Origin: Sulfurimonas sp.
Lineage (GTDB): Bacteria > Campylobacterota > Campylobacteria > Campylobacterales > Sulfurimonadaceae
Direction: 5' to 3'
DNA: 9,348 nt
Assembly: GCA_012963655.1 (NCBI GenBank)
Contig: DTVI01000091.1
Location: 1-9,348 of the forward strand
Shown: positions 6,571 to 9,348 of the stretch, piece by piece
Layout: every line of letters starts with the position of its first letter
Numbering within the stretch: the first letter of the stretch is position 1
Translations under genes and position numbers: made by a program
Notes under the pieces: generated by a model
Told to the model about the DNA's origin: nothing
What the model saw: the letters and a program-made list of their open reading frames with translations, nothing else
Databases searched by the model: none

Positions 6571-6646
6571 GCGAAAAAGTCAGCGGTTCGATCCCACTAT
6601 TGTCTACCATCAACGCCTACCTACACTACAAACTCTTAAACAGTTT
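6571..6646 (+). repeat. direct repeat, right copy: tRNA-Ala 3' fragment (attR-like)
   Basis: This is a damaged copy of the anticodon-arm-to-CCA half of tRNA-Ala, with the T-arm loop region and CCA preserved and five changes in 39 bases. It is followed by flank that also matches the left copy. Upstream bases 6534-6570 keep only an AGCTGG at the D-loop position, so they may be a badly decayed 5' half or chance. The acceptor stem cannot form, so no functional tRNA is made. It marks the likely right end of a 1.5 kb island. Confidence 0.6.
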
Positions 6647-6775
6647 GCCTTAAATAGATCTATTTACTCTTCTATCCACAAATTTTTAAAGAGCCTTGAC
6701 AGAGACTTTCAAGATAAAAAAAGAATTAATATTTTTAAGCACTCTATCCCATTTTCATATTGATAAAGAGGTTGG

Positions 6776-6801
6776 CCTTTAATGCATCACATGATTAAAG
6801 G
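6776..6801 (-). terminator. hairpin over the mltC stop codon
   Basis: CCTTTAAT, a ten-base loop and ATTAAAGG form a perfect eight-base stem that includes the mltC TAA. No T-run follows on the minus strand. It is a possible weak terminator or a 3' end stabiliser. Confidence 0.35.
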
Positions 6802-7979
6802 TTTGGATAAGCCTTTTTGTACGCACTCATTCTTTTAACAACACGCTTAAGATAGTGTTTCGGCTCATCAAAACGCAAATCAGACAGAAGACGGGTATAC
6901 ACTTCATCTGATGTCAAAGCATTTATCTTTGGTGCAGCCTTATTCATGTTGTACTTATGAGTAAATGCCCAGGCAATATTTCCTGAACCCGTGTTATACG
7001 CAGCAATTGCACAATAAAGTCTACTGGTTGGATCCTTAATCTTTTTAAGATATCTATAATATAAAATGTGGAGATACGAACTTCCCATTTCAATATTGTT
7101 AGAACCATTATAAAGATACGAAGCACTAGGCATACCTTTTTTCTTATACAAAAACCTATAACTATCTACCCCTGCAGACCTTGGAACAATTTGCATTAGT
7201 CCAAATGCGGGAATATGTGATTTTGCATAAGGGTTAAAGTTACTTTCTGTTTGCATAATCGCAAAAACCAAGTAAGGCGTAAGCTCAAACCTTTTTGCAT
7301 TTTTTGTTACCTCAGAGTAATAATTCTTAGACAGTTTCAAGTTTGTATTTGTTGGGAGGGCTACTGAAATCTTGTATACCTTCGCATGGGCCAATTTAGA
7401 TTTTTTTACGGTTAATTTAGCCGTACGAGTTATTTTTTTAGTATAGTTAAGTAACTCTTTTTTTGTAGGTTGTTTCTTAAAAATAATAGGCGCAAGAATT
7501 CCCTTTTTATCTATTTTTGAAGTAGCAATACCTTCTTGAACTTTTATTTTAGCAATACGTCTTTGTAGGGTATCTGTAATACTCACTTTTCTAGTATCAA
7601 CACTTACTGTATAAGCCAGTTTACTTTGAATATTTTTCATTGCTTCTTCTTTAGATGAAGCTACTGTTTCAATTGTTATTACATTATTTTTAAAATCAAC
7701 TTGAGAACGTGTCTTTTTATCATCTGAGTAACTTACCCAGTCTTTTTTTGTTGAAAGTTTTGGTTTTTCCCAGAATACACCTACTTCTTTTTTATAAGCC
7801 GTATATTCTTCCTTCATCTTTTTTTGATACGCAGAAAACTGAGCTTCTTGATCTTCTTTATGCGTTTGAAAGTCTTGTTTTATGTTTTGCATATCTTGAT
7901 TCATCTGCTTTTTCATATCTTCAAAAGCGTCACAAAAGACGAGAGAGTGTAGAGTAAGTAATAAGAATAATATTTTCAG
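6795..7979 (-). CDS. mltC: membrane-bound lytic murein transglycosylase C, CTG start
   Basis: This lipoprotein enzyme cleaves the MurNAc-GlcNAc bond of peptidoglycan, forming 1,6-anhydroMurNAc. From the CTG at 7979 it has 394 residues. A lipoprotein signal LKILFLLLTLHSLVFC gives lipidated C16. A charged, probably coiled-coil segment follows (about 22-65). The MltC N-terminal domain (DUF3393 type) has VSYSDDKKTRSQVDFKNNVI (82-101). The C-terminal SLT domain has the catalytic glutamate in FAIMQTES (E245) plus GLMQIVP (260-266) and AAYNTG (326-331). The first ATG in frame is at 7916 and would remove the whole signal peptide. Between 7916 and an upstream TGA there is no ATG, GTG or TTG. AAAAGGG lies six bases before CTG, and the codon after it is AAA, as expected if CTG replaced an ATG. 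ATT at 7982 is a poorer alternative. It lies 97 bases downstream of the surface-protein gene on the same strand, perhaps co-transcribed. Confidence 0.9.
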   Translation of the reverse strand: MKILFLLLTLHSLVFCDAFEDMKKQMNQDMQNIKQDFQTHKEDQEAQFSAYQKKMKEEYTAYKKEVGVFWEKPKLSTKKDWVSYSDDKKTRSQVDFKNNVITIETVASSKEEAMKNIQSKLAYTVSVDTRKVSITDTLQRRIAKIKVQEGIATSKIDKKGILAPIIFKKQPTKKELLNYTKKITRTAKLTVKKSKLAHAKVYKISVALPTNTNLKLSKNYYSEVTKNAKRFELTPYLVFAIMQTESNFNPYAKSHIPAFGLMQIVPRSAGVDSYRFLYKKKGMPSASYLYNGSNNIEMGSSYLHILYYRYLKKIKDPTSRLYCAIAAYNTGSGNIAWAFTHKYNMNKAAPKINALTSDEVYTRLLSDLRFDEPKHYLKRVVKRMSAYKKAYPNL

Positions 7980-7985
7980 AATAAT

Positions 7986-7992
7986 CCCTTTT
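7986..7992 (-). promoter_or_regulatory. ribosome binding site that places the mltC start
   Basis: AAAAGGG on the minus strand, six bases before the CTG at 7979, is the only good Shine-Dalgarno near the 5' end. The ATG at 7916 has none (GCTTTTGAAGAT precedes it). This argues for the non-standard start that includes the lipoprotein signal. Confidence 0.6.
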
Positions 7993-8076
7993 CGATAGTA
8001 ATAAAACTGTATTTTTTGTAGTCATAGCATACAAACTAAAACTTAATATCTTAGTCTATATGTCTTTGGTAAAAAC

Positions 8077-9348
8077 TTATGGTTGTGTCATTTCCTTAAT
8101 AAACTTAGCAAAAGCCTTAGGGTATACTTTTCTTGCCTTTTCAATAAAGGCACGATTACTTGCATTGGCTTTAAGTACTGATTTAAATTTTTCATAATCA
8201 ATATCTTCTATATCTTCTTTAGCCAAAGGTCTTTCAAGCTTTTTAGATACTGGTTCTTGTGCTTTTTGCACACTCCTAACATTAATAAGAACCTCTTGAA
8301 CTTCACTTTTGTTTTTACCATCACTCACAAAGTACGAAAAGCTATCTTCTCCTTCATAACCATCAATGGCCTTGTATTCAACCAGCCCTAAACCTGAAAA
8401 TATTAAGCTCCCATGTTTAACATCTTCTGCTAACTTGTAATGTAGGGTATCTCCATCCTTATCACTCGCTAATAACTTAACTTTTTTTACTTTCGAACTT
8501 ATAGCATCAAATGAGGTAGAACGCGCAAGTGGAGCAGAATTTGTAGAGCTTACATTAACACTCACTCTTTTCTTGCTAACTCCACCTTGGGAGTCTCTCA
8601 CTTGATACTCAAAATTGTCCATACCGCTGAAAACATTATCCGGAGTATAAACAAAGTCTCCATCTTCTTCAATGAATATCTTTCCATGATTCGCTTTTGA
8701 AAGTAAGGAAAAGATAAAGCTATCTCCATCTTTATCTTCTGCTTTTAAGACATCCCGTAGTTGCGAGCCTTGTTCAACATTAAAGCTATCTGATAATGCT
8801 TTAGGTGGATGGTTCGTCCCTACAACATTAATTTGTCCTAACTTTAGCGGACTTTTTTTATCATCATAAACAATATAATATGAAAAGCTTTCTACCCCGT
8901 AAAAAGCTTGTTTTGGTGTATAAATAAAGCCTCCATTAGACGATAAGTTCAAAGACCCCTCATCAGGACTATCTTCTAATTCAAACTTAAAACGTGTTGA
9001 TACTAAGTCTAGACGTGAAAGGGTATTTGAAAGTTTTTCATCTGTTTTTGTTGTAAAGACTTTTTTCTTCATGTCATTAAATAACATTATTTCTTTTTTA
9101 TTTAAAAAGTAAAAGTACTTGGAAATATCTTTTCCAGCAGAAAGTTCAATTAAACCGTGAAAAGCCTGATCTTCAAAGCTAACAATATATGGAATTTCAA
9201 CACCACATTTTGCAATTGGCGACTTAATATTTATCTTTATAATTTCACCATTGATAGAAGCTTGTGCCTTAAAACGGTTAGAAGTGAAGGTCACTTGAGG
9301 AAAACTCAATCCATCAAAACTTTTATCTATTGTTTTTTCATCTTCCCT
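8077..9348 (-). CDS. multidomain Ig/cadherin-like surface protein (partial, N-terminus beyond right edge)
   Basis: The minus-strand frame is open to the window edge, so the 423 residues seen are the C-terminal part of a larger protein. An apparent TTG at 9309 is internal, because the upstream codons (REDEKTIDKSFDG) continue in frame. The first 75 or so residues, with SINGEIIKINIKSPI and VEIPYIVSFEDQAFHGLIEL, resemble a Calx-beta-like module. Then come three Ig/cadherin-like repeats of about 90 residues. The last two are clear: NHPPKALSDSF...AEDKDGDS...GDFVYTPDNVFSGMDNFEYQ (from about 179) and NSAPLARSTSF...ASDKDGDT...EGEDSFSYFVSDG (from about 270). DKDGD is the calcium-type loop of Cadherin_5/Big_9 domains, and FxYxPxxxFxGxDxFxY is their second signature. 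The last 65 residues are charged helix without an autotransporter, sortase or RTX signal. The protein is probably an envelope-exposed adhesin-like or scaffold protein. mltC follows on the same strand. Confidence 0.8.
   Translation of the reverse strand, partial: REDEKTIDKSFDGLSFPQVTFTSNRFKAQASINGEIIKINIKSPIAKCGVEIPYIVSFEDQAFHGLIELSAGKDISKYFYFLNKKEIMLFNDMKKKVFTTKTDEKLSNTLSRLDLVSTRFKFELEDSPDEGSLNLSSNGGFIYTPKQAFYGVESFSYYIVYDDKKSPLKLGQINVVGTNHPPKALSDSFNVEQGSQLRDVLKAEDKDGDSFIFSLLSKANHGKIFIEEDGDFVYTPDNVFSGMDNFEYQVRDSQGGVSKKRVSVNVSSTNSAPLARSTSFDAISSKVKKVKLLASDKDGDTLHYKLAEDVKHGSLIFSGLGLVEYKAIDGYEGEDSFSYFVSDGKNKSEVQEVLINVRSVQKAQEPVSKKLERPLAKEDIEDIDYEKFKSVLKANASNRAFIEKARKVYPKAFAKFIKEMTQP

Noticed and set aside
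6534..6609. A second functional tRNA gene
   Set aside because: The acceptor stem and D-arm cannot form, and the anticodon arm is disrupted. Only the 3' half is preserved.
7709..7957. Plus-strand frame opposite the start of mltC
   Set aside because: It is antisense to a well-supported coding sequence with a lipoprotein signal, and it has no protein features.
1..9348. CRISPR array, insertion sequence with transposase, or phage structural genes
   Set aside because: No regularly spaced repeats, transposase motifs or terminal inverted repeats were seen. The repeats present are only the tRNA and promoter pairs.

Overview
The window looks like a low-GC chromosomal segment of a Campylobacterota bacterium, probably Sulfurimonas-like. 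The best support is a full-length DnaG primase of the short (about 550-residue) type I associate with that phylum. A six-helix chemoreceptor, a SPOR-like small exported protein and an MltC-type lytic transglycosylase fit the same origin. Genus-level placement is inference from remembered family sequences, not a search.

Layout. Positions 1-891 (minus) hold the N-terminal 297 residues of an ABC exporter that runs off the left edge. Forty bases away and divergent, 932-2547 (plus) holds a methyl-accepting chemotaxis protein broken by a one-base frameshift near 2197 and probably also damaged at its 5' end. dnaG follows at 2607-4256 (plus), then a short decayed coding remnant, then a convergent small exported protein (4401-4874, minus). 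A tRNA-Ala(GGC) lies at 5005-5080. From 6795 to the right edge two minus-strand envelope genes sit in tandem: a partial multi-Ig/cadherin-like surface protein (8077-9348) upstream of mltC (6795-7979).

The most unusual part is 5005-6646. The 3' half of tRNA-Ala plus about 37 bases of flank recurs as a direct repeat near 6571-6646. Between the copies is a low-density, gene-poor stretch with one intact gene, a secreted endonuclease I (EndA/Dns/Vvn family), under a near-consensus sigma-70 promoter. That promoter and leader are themselves duplicated on the far side of the gene, with an 8-base loss that collapses the -35/-10 spacing. A decayed reading frame next to the tRNA could be the tail of an integrase. 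I read this as a small, old genomic island at a tRNA attachment site whose surviving cargo is an exported DNase. Nucleases of this general kind, carried by integrated elements of Campylobacter jejuni, are known to block natural transformation.

Decay is a repeated theme: the chemoreceptor frameshift, its doubtful start, the remnant after dnaG, the partial tRNA copy, the dead promoter copy, and an mltC whose lipoprotein signal peptide can only be translated from a non-ATG (CTG) codon. Single-base errors in the assembly could explain the frameshift and the start-codon change, but not the repeats.
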